Positions 19,550 to 28,619 of a DNA stretch of 64,000 nucleotides are shown one piece after another (position 1 is the stretch's first letter; each line of letters starts with the position of its first letter). This DNA is from Candidatus Accumulibacter affinis (lineage in GTDB: Bacteria > Pseudomonadota > Gammaproteobacteria > Burkholderiales > Rhodocyclaceae). Made by a program: the position numbers and the translations under genes. The DNA is taken from contig JADJOT010000011.1 in assembly GCA_016713625.1 (NCBI GenBank), positions 310,001-374,000 of the forward strand, written 5' to 3'. The notes under the pieces are model-generated. The model did not search any database. It was not told the origin of the DNA and saw only the letters and a list, made by a program, of their open reading frames with translations.

Positions 19550-21511
19550 CTACGGCAGCCAGGTCCAGGCCTGCATGCGCAGCCAGTCGGTCAGGCGATG
19601 CGTCCAGATCCAGGCGTAGCTCTGCTGGCCGGCGTTGATCTTGCCGACACCCTCCATACCCGGGCGCAGCTTGAGGTCGCTGCGCTCGAGCCGGGCTTCG
19701 ACGCGGAAGACGTTCCTGCCGTCGTCGCTCTCGGCCATCGACAGGTTGTGCACTTCAAAGCCTAGCGCTTCGCCGGCCAGCCCGGCCAGCACCAGGCTGC
19801 CGGTCTGGCCTACCCGCACGTCGCGGATGTCGCGGTCTTCGACCTTGAGGATGACTCGATAGGCGTCGAGGGGGGCGACCTCGAACAGCAGTTTGCCGTG
19901 TTCGACCGGCGACCCGAGCAGCTGACTGAGATCGCCCGAGACGACGACGCCATCGAACGGCGCGACGATCTGCGCGCGCAAGAGCTTTTCTTCGACCAGC
20001 GCCAGTTGCGCCTCGGCTTCCTGTACCTGCGCCAGCGCGACGTTGGCGTTGGCCCGCTCGTGCTTGGACAGCGCGTCGCGGTAGCGCCCTTCATGCTGTC
20101 CGCGCTCGGACAACCAGCGCTGGCGCTCGACGAGGAGATCGCGGTCATCGAGGGTAGCCAGCACCTGCCCCTTGCGGACGAGAAAACCGGCGCGCACCGG
20201 TGCGTCACGCAGGAAGCCGTCGAAGGGAGCGACGGCGGCGCGTTGCACTTCGCCTTCGACGACTGCTTTGGCGCTGACACGGTAGTCGCCGTCGAGGAAG
20301 AGAACGCCGAGCAGCAGCACCAGCCCCAGCGCCAGTGCGACGCGGAAACCCGGCCGGCGCGGGTCCTTGAGGTGACGCCAGCGGTCTCGCGCCTGGTCAA
20401 CGAGGCGACCGGCGAACCAGCGGTGCAGTTCGACCCGGCTCTCGAGCAGCGGGCCGAGCAGCGTGCTGACGGCTTCGAAGCCGTGGATTTCTTCGCCGCT
20501 GAACGGGGCGCCGCGCTCGAAGGTGAGCACGCCGACGCCGACGCCGCGGCTGCTCAGCACGACCGAGCAGACCGCCCGCGTCGCGGCGAAATCGCGGTGG
20601 GCGATGGCCATTGCCGCGTCCTCCACGTCCACCGGCGGAAAAGCGACGCTGCGACGCTGGTCGAGCGCTTCGTCCATGGCGTTCTCGAGGGCGGCGACGA
20701 ACTGGCTCTTTTTCTCGAAGAAGGCCGAGTGCGACAGGGCCAGCAGGCGTGCCCGGCCGCGGCGGTCGATGCCGAGCGCAACGCGGTCGCAGGCAAAGCG
20801 ACTGACCAGGTCGTTGACCACCGCCATGGCCAGCGCTGGCAGGCGGGCCTGCTCGGCGGCAACCGCCAGCACGTCGAGCGCGCTGCGTGCGCGCTGCAGG
20901 GTCTGCGCATCCTCGAGGTTGCGGCGGCGCAGGAACAGCGTCTCGATCCAGCCGATTCCCCAGTGCAGTTGCCGAAGCACCGCCTGCAAGGCCTCGTCGG
21001 CGCGCTCGGCGACATCGAGCACGACGGCTCCCTGCAACTGCCCGTCGAGTTCGACCGGATAGGCGACGATCACCAGCGCACCCGGCTGACCGCGCAGCAG
21101 CTTGCCTTGCCGTTCACTCAGGCATTGCTGCGCGGCCGGCGCGAGATAGCTGACATCGGTCTGCTCCGACGGCCAGACGGCCGCCGGAACGAAGGTGCCG
21201 CCGCCTTGTTCGAGGAGCAGCAGCGCGGCGCGCACATCAGCGACCTGCAAGCACTGTAGCGACAGCCAACTGGAGCAGAAATCCGCGGCGGTCAGGGCGC
21301 TGGCGAAGGCGCCCCACAAGGCCTCGGCACGCGCTTGCCCGGCATCGGAGGAGCGCCCGGATGGCTGTGAAGGGGAGGAGTAGGCGCTTGATGGCAAGAC
21401 GACGCTTTCGCAACAGGGAAATGACAAGAAGGAAAAATTACCTCTACCGGCGGCGCCTGCAGGAACTCCGCCGATTTCGAGAAGCGCGGGCAAGCGACCG
21501 GATCGCAGCAC
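19550..21511 (-). CDS. GAF-domain HlyD-family efflux adaptor
   Basis: About 653 residues from a GTG at 21511. Two GAF-like regions occupy ~60-190 and ~205-355 (FACDRVALGIDRRGRARLLALS; GVGVGVLTFERGAPFSGEEI). A single membrane helix lies near 390-410 (VALALGLVLLLGVLFL). The rest is a barrel-sandwich hybrid and coiled coil (VAPFDGFLRDAPVRAGFLVRKGQVLATLDD ... IVAPFDGVVVSGDLSQLLGSP). GAF domains before an HlyD module suggest cytoplasmic sensing coupled to export. The true start is uncertain: the first ~55 residues look unlike a domain, and an AT-rich stretch at ~21415-21445 could hold a promoter with a start downstream. It is the first gene of the secretion operon. Confidence 0.8.
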   Translation of the reverse strand: MLRSGRLPALLEIGGVPAGAAGRGNFSFLSFPCCESVVLPSSAYSSPSQPSGRSSDAGQARAEALWGAFASALTAADFCSSWLSLQCLQVADVRAALLLLEQGGGTFVPAAVWPSEQTDVSYLAPAAQQCLSERQGKLLRGQPGALVIVAYPVELDGQLQGAVVLDVAERADEALQAVLRQLHWGIGWIETLFLRRRNLEDAQTLQRARSALDVLAVAAEQARLPALAMAVVNDLVSRFACDRVALGIDRRGRARLLALSHSAFFEKKSQFVAALENAMDEALDQRRSVAFPPVDVEDAAMAIAHRDFAATRAVCSVVLSSRGVGVGVLTFERGAPFSGEEIHGFEAVSTLLGPLLESRVELHRWFAGRLVDQARDRWRHLKDPRRPGFRVALALGLVLLLGVLFLDGDYRVSAKAVVEGEVQRAAVAPFDGFLRDAPVRAGFLVRKGQVLATLDDRDLLVERQRWLSERGQHEGRYRDALSKHERANANVALAQVQEAEAQLALVEEKLLRAQIVAPFDGVVVSGDLSQLLGSPVEHGKLLFEVAPLDAYRVILKVEDRDIRDVRVGQTGSLVLAGLAGEALGFEVHNLSMAESDDGRNVFRVEARLERSDLKLRPGMEGVGKINAGQQSYAWIWTHRLTDWLRMQAWTWLP

Positions 21512-21596
21512 GCCCCAGGGTTGCCGTACGCGGGAGGTATCTTATCAGCATCAGTGGCCGCTTTGCCAAGGCCGAAGCCCGACTCAGGCAAGATCG
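21475..21596. repeat. ~120 bp degenerate repeat, copy 1 (left of the IS110 element)
   Basis: The block starting TCGAGAAGCGCGGGCAAGCG and containing TATCTTATCAGCATCAGTGG then TTGCCAA and GAAGCCC is matched on the same strand at about 23386-23505. It overlaps the predicted start of the GAF-HlyD gene. Function unknown; it may be a dispersed noncoding element or the outer part of a composite insertion. Confidence 0.6.
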
Positions 21597-21599
21597 TAG

Positions 21600-21625
21600 G
21601 TCGGGTTAGCGTAGCGTAACCCGAC
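21600..21625. repeat. REP-like palindrome
   Basis: GTCGGGTTA and TAACCCGAC form perfect 9-bp arms (21600-21608 and 21617-21625) around GCGTAGCG. A half copy, GCTAACCCGACCTAC, recurs at 23337-23351 on the other side of the IS110-type element. This fits the known preference of IS110/IS1111 elements for REP-like palindromes. Confidence 0.6.
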
Positions 21626-23336
21626 ATTTGCCGCCATCGACTGCCCTTGGTCGTCGGGTTACGGCCTGCGGCCTCTCTTAAGAAACTCCTCTCAACTGGT
21701 TGATCTTATATGCATGTTTTATGCTGGTTGTTCAGTGGGGACGAGCTTCATGCCGAGCTTCTGGGCGCGCTGTGCCAGTTGGCGGAGAACGCGCTGGTGG
21801 TAACGCTGCTCGTAGTAGTCCTGGCCCTGGTCGGTGTACTCTTGGCCCTTGGTGAGCAGGGTGTAGATCAGCCGCGCCAGCTTGTGGGCTGCCGCGGTCA
21901 CGGCCTTGGGCTTGTCCATACGCGAGCACAAGCGTCTGAAGTACGCGCCGAGCGCGGACTGGCTGGTTCTCAGCGCTGCGGCGGCCAAGCGCAGGGCCTG
22001 GGCCGCGCGGTTGGCACAACGCTTGGTCTTGCCGCTCATCACCTTGCCACCGGTGATCTTGGTGCCGGGGCACAAACCCAGCCAGCTCGCGAAGTGGCCC
22101 TCCGTGGGAAAGCGTGACATGTCGGCCCCGGTCTCGCTGATGACCGCCAGAGCGGTGGTCACATCGATGCCGTCGATGCGCGTCAAGTCCACGCCGCACA
22201 TCTTGAACAGTTGGGTACGCAGATCGAACTTCGGCGCATTGCGTGGCCGACTGCGCTTCTTGCCTTTGGCTGGGTCGCCTTCATGAACCTCCAGCCGCTT
22301 CAACTGCGCTTCGATCTCCTGATCGCATTCAGCCAGTTGCGTGCCGATAAAGTCGAAGGCGGCCAGCGCCTGCTTGAGCGCGAACAAGTGCTCGACCCGC
22401 CAGTGGCCTTGCAGGCTCTTGGCGATTTCATCGACGCTAGCGTGGATGCGCACGTTCTTCATCGCACCCAGCACCTGACCATCACGCTCGCCGGCCACGA
22501 TGGCGCGCAGGATCTTCTGGCCGGTCTCGCCCACCACGTCGGAGATGACGTTGGCCAGTTGAACGTTCATCTGCGTGAGCGCCTTTTGCATGTGCTGTAC
22601 CTCTCTGGCCTGGCTGCGCAACAGCATGCCGCGCTGGCGCCACAGCGAGCGCAACACACACACCTGATCGGCTGGGCGAAACGCACCGCTGAGCAGGCCG
22701 TAGGTCATGAGTTGCTGAATCCACTGACAGTCGAGCACGTCGGACTTGCGGCCCGAAACGTTCTTCACGTGACGCGCGTTGACCAGCAGCACCGTGAAGC
22801 CACGCGACTCCAGCAACTCGAACAGGGGATCCAGTACACGCCGGTAGACTCCATCGCCACCGTATCCACCCGGCAGGCCTGAAGCCAATCAGCAATGGCA
22901 TTGAGGTCAACCGTGAAGCTGGGAAACTCGCGCACCGGCTCATCGTCCCGGTCAGGCGGTACGGCCACAAAGTGCGCCGCGCTGCCGATGTCAATTCCTG
23001 CCGCATTGGGGTGGGTGATCGTCAGTGCCACTCGGGACTGACCCGGCTTGAGTCTGAGGCTTCGATTGCGTTGAGCCATGGCGTGCTCCATCATTCGTTC
23101 AGAAAGGTGGCGCCGCCTCGGGTACGTCGTCTTGCTCACTCTCTTAAACGGGATATCCGCCTGCACACTGCCAAGCCGATTCACCAATGTCGATGACGTC
23201 ACCCATGACCACGCTAACCCACGGGCATTACGCACCATTGCTACATCGGTCTTCCGCGGCACCGCCGTCCACTTTGCCACAACGCCGCAACCCCGTGTTT
23301 CTTCGGCGCGATTTGCGGCAGCGGGCCGATTACTTC
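21626..23336 (-). mobile_element. IS110-family insertion element (boundaries approximate)
   Basis: The stretch between two halves of a REP-like palindrome holds one IS110-type transposase gene and an intergenic part of ~260 bp upstream of it. No terminal inverted repeats are evident, as is usual for the family. Exact ends cannot be fixed from one copy. Confidence 0.55.
21719..23079 (-). pseudogene. IS110-family transposase, one frameshift
   Basis: The N-terminal RuvC-like DEDD domain begins in one frame (AGIDIGSAAHFVAV, then VAMESTGVYW) and continues in another (PLFELLESRGFTVLLVNARH, SDVLDCQWIQ). The C-terminal transposase_20 domain follows (GIDVTTALAVISETGADMSRF, FASWLGLCPGTKITGGKV). The break lies at a four-G run at 22825-22828 (plus strand), where one missing base explains the shift. 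Apart from that it is close to the usual ~450 residues. The ATG at 23079 has a GGAG about 9 nt upstream. It is either a recently dead copy or an active copy with a sequencing error. Confidence 0.85.
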
Positions 23337-23536
23337 GCTAACCCGACCTACGGCTACTGGCGGCGCCCGCACGAGCCCTGTCGATGTCGAGAAGCGCAGG
23401 CAGGCGACCTGCTCGCAGCTCGCCTGGAGCTTGCCACAAGCTGGACGTATCTTATCAGTATCAGTGGCAGGGTTGCCAACGCCAGCCGAAGCCCAACCGG
23501 GTTGGTAGTAAAAAGTTCAACCACTCTCTTTTCCAG
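23337..23536. other. Intergenic stretch with the second ~120 bp repeat copy
   Basis: No gene is seen between the IS110 element and the CHAT-TIR leader. The stretch carries the half palindrome at 23337-23351 and the repeat partner at ~23386-23505 (TCGAGAAGCGCAGGCAGGCG ... TATCTTATCAGTATCAGTGG ... GAAGCCCAAC). Confidence 0.55.
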
Positions 23537-23537
23537 A

Positions 23538-23712
23538 ATTGACGCCGCTGCCTGCGCCCTCCTATACTCGTGCTGGCGCTCTTGGATTACCTCTCGCTGG
23601 CCAGCCGCTACCCACATCCAGGCGTCACCGCCCGGCATCTTCCCTTCGTGACTGGAGCAGCGCATGCAGACACCCCGCCCCCTGCAGGAAATTCGTCTGC
23701 TCTTCACCTCGT
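23538..23712 (+). repeat. CHAT-TIR leader repeat, copy 1
   Basis: About 175 bp ending just inside the CHAT-TIR gene is repeated with few differences at ~28140-28315. It covers the whole 5' leader (TTGACGCCGCTGCCTGCGCC ...) and the first 11-14 codons (MQTPRPLQEIR). It probably contains the promoter and translation start. Confidence 0.85.
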
Positions 23713-26700
23713 CCGAGGAGGACCGCTTCTCCGTCTCGCTGACCGACGGCGAAGCTAAGCGCATCGGCGTCGAACAGTCCTTTACCCCCTTCCTGAGCGA
23801 CGCCGACTACGAGAACCTGCGCTGGTATCTCGAGGAATATATGGAACTGCCCGACGGCGGCGCCGTCATTCGGGCGGCGAAGATCGAGGCCGAGCTGGCC
23901 GGATGGGGGCGGCGGCTGCACGACGCGATCTTCCTGCCGCCGGCAAACGGCGCCGCGCTGAAGCAGCTCCTCGCCGCGCCGGAGCCGCGCGAGCTGACCA
24001 TCGCCAGCAGCGACGCCCGTCTGCTGCGCCTGCCCTGGGAACTCATGGCCGATGCTGCCGGCAAGCTCGCCCTACGCGTCTCGCTGCGCCGCCAGCTCGA
24101 CGTCCCCGAACCAGTCCTCGCCCGCACCAGCACGCTGCCGCTGCGCATCCTCTACCTCGTCAGCCGCCCCGAGGATACCGGCTTCATCGACCCGCGCTTC
24201 ACCGCGAAGGCCCTGCTCGCCGCGATCGACCCGCTCGGCGAAGCGGTGCAGCTCGACTTCTGCCGCCCGCCGACGCTGCCGCGCCTCGCAGAAATGCTGC
24301 GCGCCAGGCACAGCAGGCGGGCAAGGACTACGAGGTCGTCCATTTCGACGGCCACGGCACCTTCCTGCCGGAAATGCAGATCGGCGCCCTCTGCTTCGAG
24401 CAGAGCGACGACGGCAGCGGCGACTCGCAGACCGACCTCGTGCACGCCGATCGGCTCGGCGACCTGCTCGCCCAGTACCGGATTCCGCTCGTCGTCCTCG
24501 CAGCCTGCCGCAGCGCGACGGTCGGCAAGACGCTCGTCTTCCGCTCGGTCGCCCCGCGCCTGCTCCAGGCCGGCGTCGGCAGCGTCGTTTCGATGGGTCA
24601 CGCCGTGCATGTCGAGGCGGCGAGAATTCTCCTCGACCGCTTCTACCGCGAACTCGCCAGCGGCACCGCCATCGGCCACGCCGTCGTGCAGGGGCGCAAC
24701 GCGCTCGCATTCTCGCCGGCGCGCTGGCTCGAAAGCGGCCCCGCGGCGCGTACCGTCCAGCTCGAAGACTGGTTCCTGCCGCAGCTCTACCAGCGCGGCA
24801 GCGACGACCCGCTGCTGCCGGCCAACCTCGCCAGCCAGCAGTCGCTGCGCCAGTACGACGTCTTCCTCAGCCATAACCACAACGACTCGGCGCGCGTCGA
24901 AGCACTGGCCCGCACGCTCAGCGAAAAGCACGGCCTGCGCGTCTGGTTCGACCAATGGGAGTGCCAGCCCGGCCAGCTCGAGCCGCAGTGCGCCGCCGGC
25001 ATCCGTAACAGCCGCTTCACCGTCGTCGCCGGCTCGCAGCGCGCGCTCAACTCCAAATGGGTCAAGTGGGAGATCGACCAGCACCGCGAAGTCAATCCCG
25101 ATTCCGGCGATGACCGCCTGCTGCCGCTCAAGCTTGAGTCGCTGCAACTGCCGCCCGACCTCGACGCCCTGCTCTGGGTCGATTTCACCGACCCCGCGCA
25201 CGATGGCGACCATGCCGCCCAACTCGCCCGCCTGATCCGCAGCACCGACGCCGCCGACGCCCGCCGTCGCCGCGGCTTTCGTCCGCCGGCGCGGCCGGGC
25301 GACGAATACGGCGCGTTTCCGCCGCCGCCGGCGTACGGCTTCCACGGCCGCGCGCGCGAGCTGCTGGCGCTCGAACGCGCGTTGTGCAACCCAGGCAGCA
25401 GCCAGCGCGGCATCGTCGTGCACGCCATGGGCGGCATGGGCAAGACCGCGCTCGCGACCGAAGCGGCCGAGTGGTGGACGCGCAGCGGCCTCTTCCGCGA
25501 CGGCGCGTGTTTCGTCAGCTTCGAGCAGTTCACCAGCGCCGAGCGCGCCGTGCAGGTCTTCGGCTGTTACGTCGCCGGCGGGAACTTCAACCAGCTCCCG
25601 CCCGGCGAGCAGCGGCGGCGCGCGATCGAGTTCGTCCAGCAGCGGCAGGTGCTGCTCGTCTGGGACAACTTCGAGAGCACGCTGCCGCAGTTCAACGACG
25701 CCGCCAGCCCCTACACCGACGACGAACGCCGCCGCCTCGCCGAGCTCTTCGCCGACCTCACGCGCGGGCCGGGGCGCGGCGCGCTGCTGGTCACCTGCCG
25801 TCCCGGCGAGACCGGCCTGCCCGGCGCCCGCCGCCACGAGCTGCTGGGCCTCGCCCGCGCCGACAGCCTGTGGCTGCTCGCCGGCATCGTGCAACGCAAC
25901 AACCAGAAGCTCAGCGATCCCCGCCTCCGCCGCGAGAGACTCGCCCCGCTGCTCGACGACCTCGCCGATCACCCGCTGTCGGTCGAACTCGTCGGCCCGC
26001 ATCTGAAGACGCTCACCCCCGAGGCGATCCGCGCCGACTTCGCCCAGCTCCTCGCCCGCTTCGAGCAGGCAGCCCCGGCCGCTCCCCACGGCGGCAAGGG
26101 CCGCAACTCGTCGCTGCTCGCGTCGCTCGAATTCTCGCGCCGCCACCTCAGCGCCGCCGCGCAAGACGCGCTGCCGTGGCTCGGCCTGTTCCGCGGCGGC
26201 GTCTTCGAGGACAACCTGCTCGAGGTCAGCCAGCTCCGCCCCGAGGACTGGCAGCCGATCCGCGACGAGTTGCAGGGAATCGCCCTCGTTCGCGTCGAGG
26301 ACGAGTTTCAGATCGCGGACCGCCCCTTCCTGCGCTTCCACCCGACGCTCGCCGCCGCCGCGGCCGACGACCGCCTCGCGCAGCAGCCGGAAACGCGGCA
26401 GCGCTTCATCGACGTCTATGGGGCGGTCATGCAGATGCTGGACAAGGCGCTGGCCGGTTCGCAGTCGCGCGCCGCGCTGGCGATTCTTGACCGCGAAGAA
26501 GCCAACTACCGCTGCGCGGTCCGCTGGGCGATCGGCGATGGGCGGATCCGCGAGGCCGCCGGCCTGGGGGAAACGTTTTCGCGCTACCTCCAAATGTCCA
26601 ACCGGCTGCGCGAGCGCGACGCCTGGGTGACGATGCTCCGGGACGCGACGCGGCAGGGCGCTTTCACGGCAGAAGCGGCTGCCTACGAGAGCCAAGCGGC

Positions 26701-28144
26701 CTGGACGCGTTTCCAGCAGGGCGATCCGCAGGGCGCGGTGGAGCAGCTTCAGGCGCTCATCGAGCGGCTCCGCTCGACGAGCGAGTTCGATCCGGCGTTT
26801 CCGTTGGCGACGAGCGTATTGACCCTGGGCAGGGTGCTCAACGCTGCGGGCGCTTCGAGCCAGGCGATCCCGATTCTTGGCGAAGCCGTCGGGCTCTGGG
26901 AAGCGCTGGTCGAAAGGGAGGCTGGCCAGCCGTGGGAGGCGCTGCTCGCTAGGGGCGAAGCCGCCAGGGCGGCCAGCGAACTGGGCAACCTGTCGGCGAC
27001 CCTCGGCGATCTGGCGAACGCGCTGAGGAACACAGGCCGGCACGACGACGCGCTGGCGGTCGCGGAAACCGGCCTTCGCATCGATACCGCCCTCGGCAAC
27101 CAGCGCAACTTTGCCGCGGGACATGGCCAATGCGCCAGCATCCTCAAGGCCGCCGGCCGTTACGACGACGCCGATGCGCGCTACGACCTCGCCCGCGCCG
27201 CCGCCCGCGACGCCGGAGACCAGGAACTCGAGGGAACGCTGCTCCAGCATCAGGGCGGCCTCGCCGGTGAGCGCGGCCAGTTCCCCCGCGCCGTCGCCCT
27301 CTACCAGCAGGCGCTAAGGCGCTTTCAGGCGGCGGGCGATCAAGCTGCGATGATGCAGACCTACAACCTCCTCGGCGTCGTCGAACAGAACGCTGGCCGT
27401 CTGCCCGAAGCGCGCGCCTGGTACGAGAAATCCCGGCAACTCGCCGTCGCCCTGAAGGACCAGCGCAGCCTCGGGGAGGCCGCGCACAACCTCGGCATCG
27501 TCTGCCAAGAAGAAGGCGAAGCCGCGCGCGCGCAGGGCGACGAGGCCGCCGCGCGGCGCAGCTTCGAAGCCGCCGTCGCGTCCGTCGGGGAATCGCTGCG
27601 GATCCAACAGGCGCTCGGCAACCAGCCCGGCGAAGCCTCATCCCTCAGCCAGCTCGCCATCATCCACCTCCACCTCGGCGACCTCCCCGCCGCCGAGCGC
27701 CGCGCCGAGGCAGCGCGCGAGATCCGCGAATCGCTCGGCCTGAACGACGTCTGGAAAGAGTACAACACCCTCTCCAAAATCGCCGCCGCCCGCCAGGACC
27801 CCGCCGCGGCCGCCGACTGGGCGCAGAAGCGCGACGCCAAGCTCGCCGAGGTCGAACGCCTCGCCGGTGGCGGTGGCGGCGTACCGACCCAGATGCTGCA
27901 GGCCCTGCAAGCCCTCACCCTGGCCTGCGCCCAGGCCGGCTTCGGCGGCCAGTCGCTCGACCCCGGTGCGGCGGAAGCCCTGTGCACCCTCGACGGCTAC
28001 CCGGCGCCTTTCCCGATCTTCTCCGCCGCTCTCCGCCAGCTCGCCGCCGGCCAGCTCCCGGCGATCCCCGGCGCGCTGCCGGGCGAGCTACAGCAAATCC
28101 TGACCACCATCGTCGAGGCCATCCGCCAGCCAACGCAAAATTGA
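23664..28144 (+). CDS. CHAT-TIR-STAND NTPase-TPR protein (one frame break near 24300)
   Basis: If the break is repaired, this is a ~1,493-residue multidomain protein. Residues ~1-110 are unassigned. A CHAT (caspase-like) peptidase domain spans ~110-350 with its His in HFDGHG (~226) and Cys in LAACRSATVG (~280). A TIR domain follows at ~396-520 (YDVFLSHNHNDSARVEAL; VWFDQWECQPG carries a Glu in the expected catalytic area). An NB-ARC-like STAND ATPase has Walker A GGMGKTAL (~589) and Walker B VLLVWDNFES. TPR repeats fill ~915-1400. The first 213 codons (from 23664) are in one frame and the rest (open from 23903 to 28144) in the -1 relative frame. STAND proteins with CHAT or TIR effectors act in antiphage abortive defence; having both effectors is unusual. 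It neighbours a type I RM island. Confidence 0.82.
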
Positions 28145-28316
28145 CGCCGCTGCCTGCGCCCTCCTATGCTCGTGCTGGCGCTACTGGATCGCCTCTCGCT
28201 GGCCAGCCGCTGCCCGCATCCAGGCGTCACTGCCCGGCATCTTCCCTTCGTGACTGGCGCAGCGCATGCAGACACCCCGCCCCCTGCAGGAAATTCGCCT
28301 GCCCTTCGCTTCGCCC
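28139..28316 (+). repeat. CHAT-TIR leader repeat, copy 2
   Basis: Second copy of the ~175 bp leader, starting at the stop codon of the CHAT-TIR gene. It again includes the start codon and MQTPRPLQEIR, then diverges. It looks like the 5' end of a second, lost paralogue. Confidence 0.85.
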
Positions 28317-28334
28317 AACGGTCATGGCTCCTGA
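28266..28334 (+). pseudogene. 5' remnant of a second CHAT-type gene
   Basis: The ATG at 28266 opens a 22-codon frame beginning MQTPRPLQEIRLPF, which matches the first residues of the upstream CHAT-TIR protein, then ends at TGA 28332-28334. It has the same upstream leader and is too short to function. Most likely it is what remains after deletion of a tandem paralogue. Confidence 0.7.
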
Positions 28335-28385
28335 TAGCCGCCCCAGATGATGAAAGCGATGACCGTTCCCTCCCTTGCAGGGCGC

Positions 28386-28509
28386 ATTCCGGCTTGCACG
28401 CCGGAATCGTTCGTTGGGCACGGAGCATGCTTCGTGAATTCCCCATCTCACCCCCCGACCCCTCTCCCACAAGCGGGCGAGGGGAGATTCGCGAGTCGCT
28501 TGCGCGACT
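28386..28509. terminator. Three stem-loops between convergent genes
   Basis: ATTCCGGC/GCCGGAAT (28386-28393/28400-28407), an imperfect CCCCTCTCCC/GGGCGAGGGG (28459-28468/28475-28484) and AGTCGC/GCGACT (28494-28499/28504-28509) lie between the plus-strand CHAT-TIR gene and the end of minus-strand hsdR. None has a long T-run, so they may act as bidirectional or Rho-assisted terminators, or simply be REP-like. Nothing else is seen in 28335-28619. Confidence 0.45.
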
Positions 28510-28619
28510 TTCACAGTAAGGAGGTGTTGACCGGGTCGGGGCGCTGGATCGTCAAACAAGCCTTCCTCGTCATGAGGTGGTGTTCGGCGACCGGCACCCG
28601 ACAGAGGCGCCGCAGGCCA

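Noticed and set aside
24152..27250. 1032-codon minus-strand frame under the CHAT-TIR gene
   Set aside because: No domain recognisable; the plus strand has CHAT, TIR, NTPase and TPR motifs.
28440..28510. Possible mobile-element end at the three hairpins
   Set aside because: No matching partner repeat or target duplication; simple stem-loops between convergent genes explain them.
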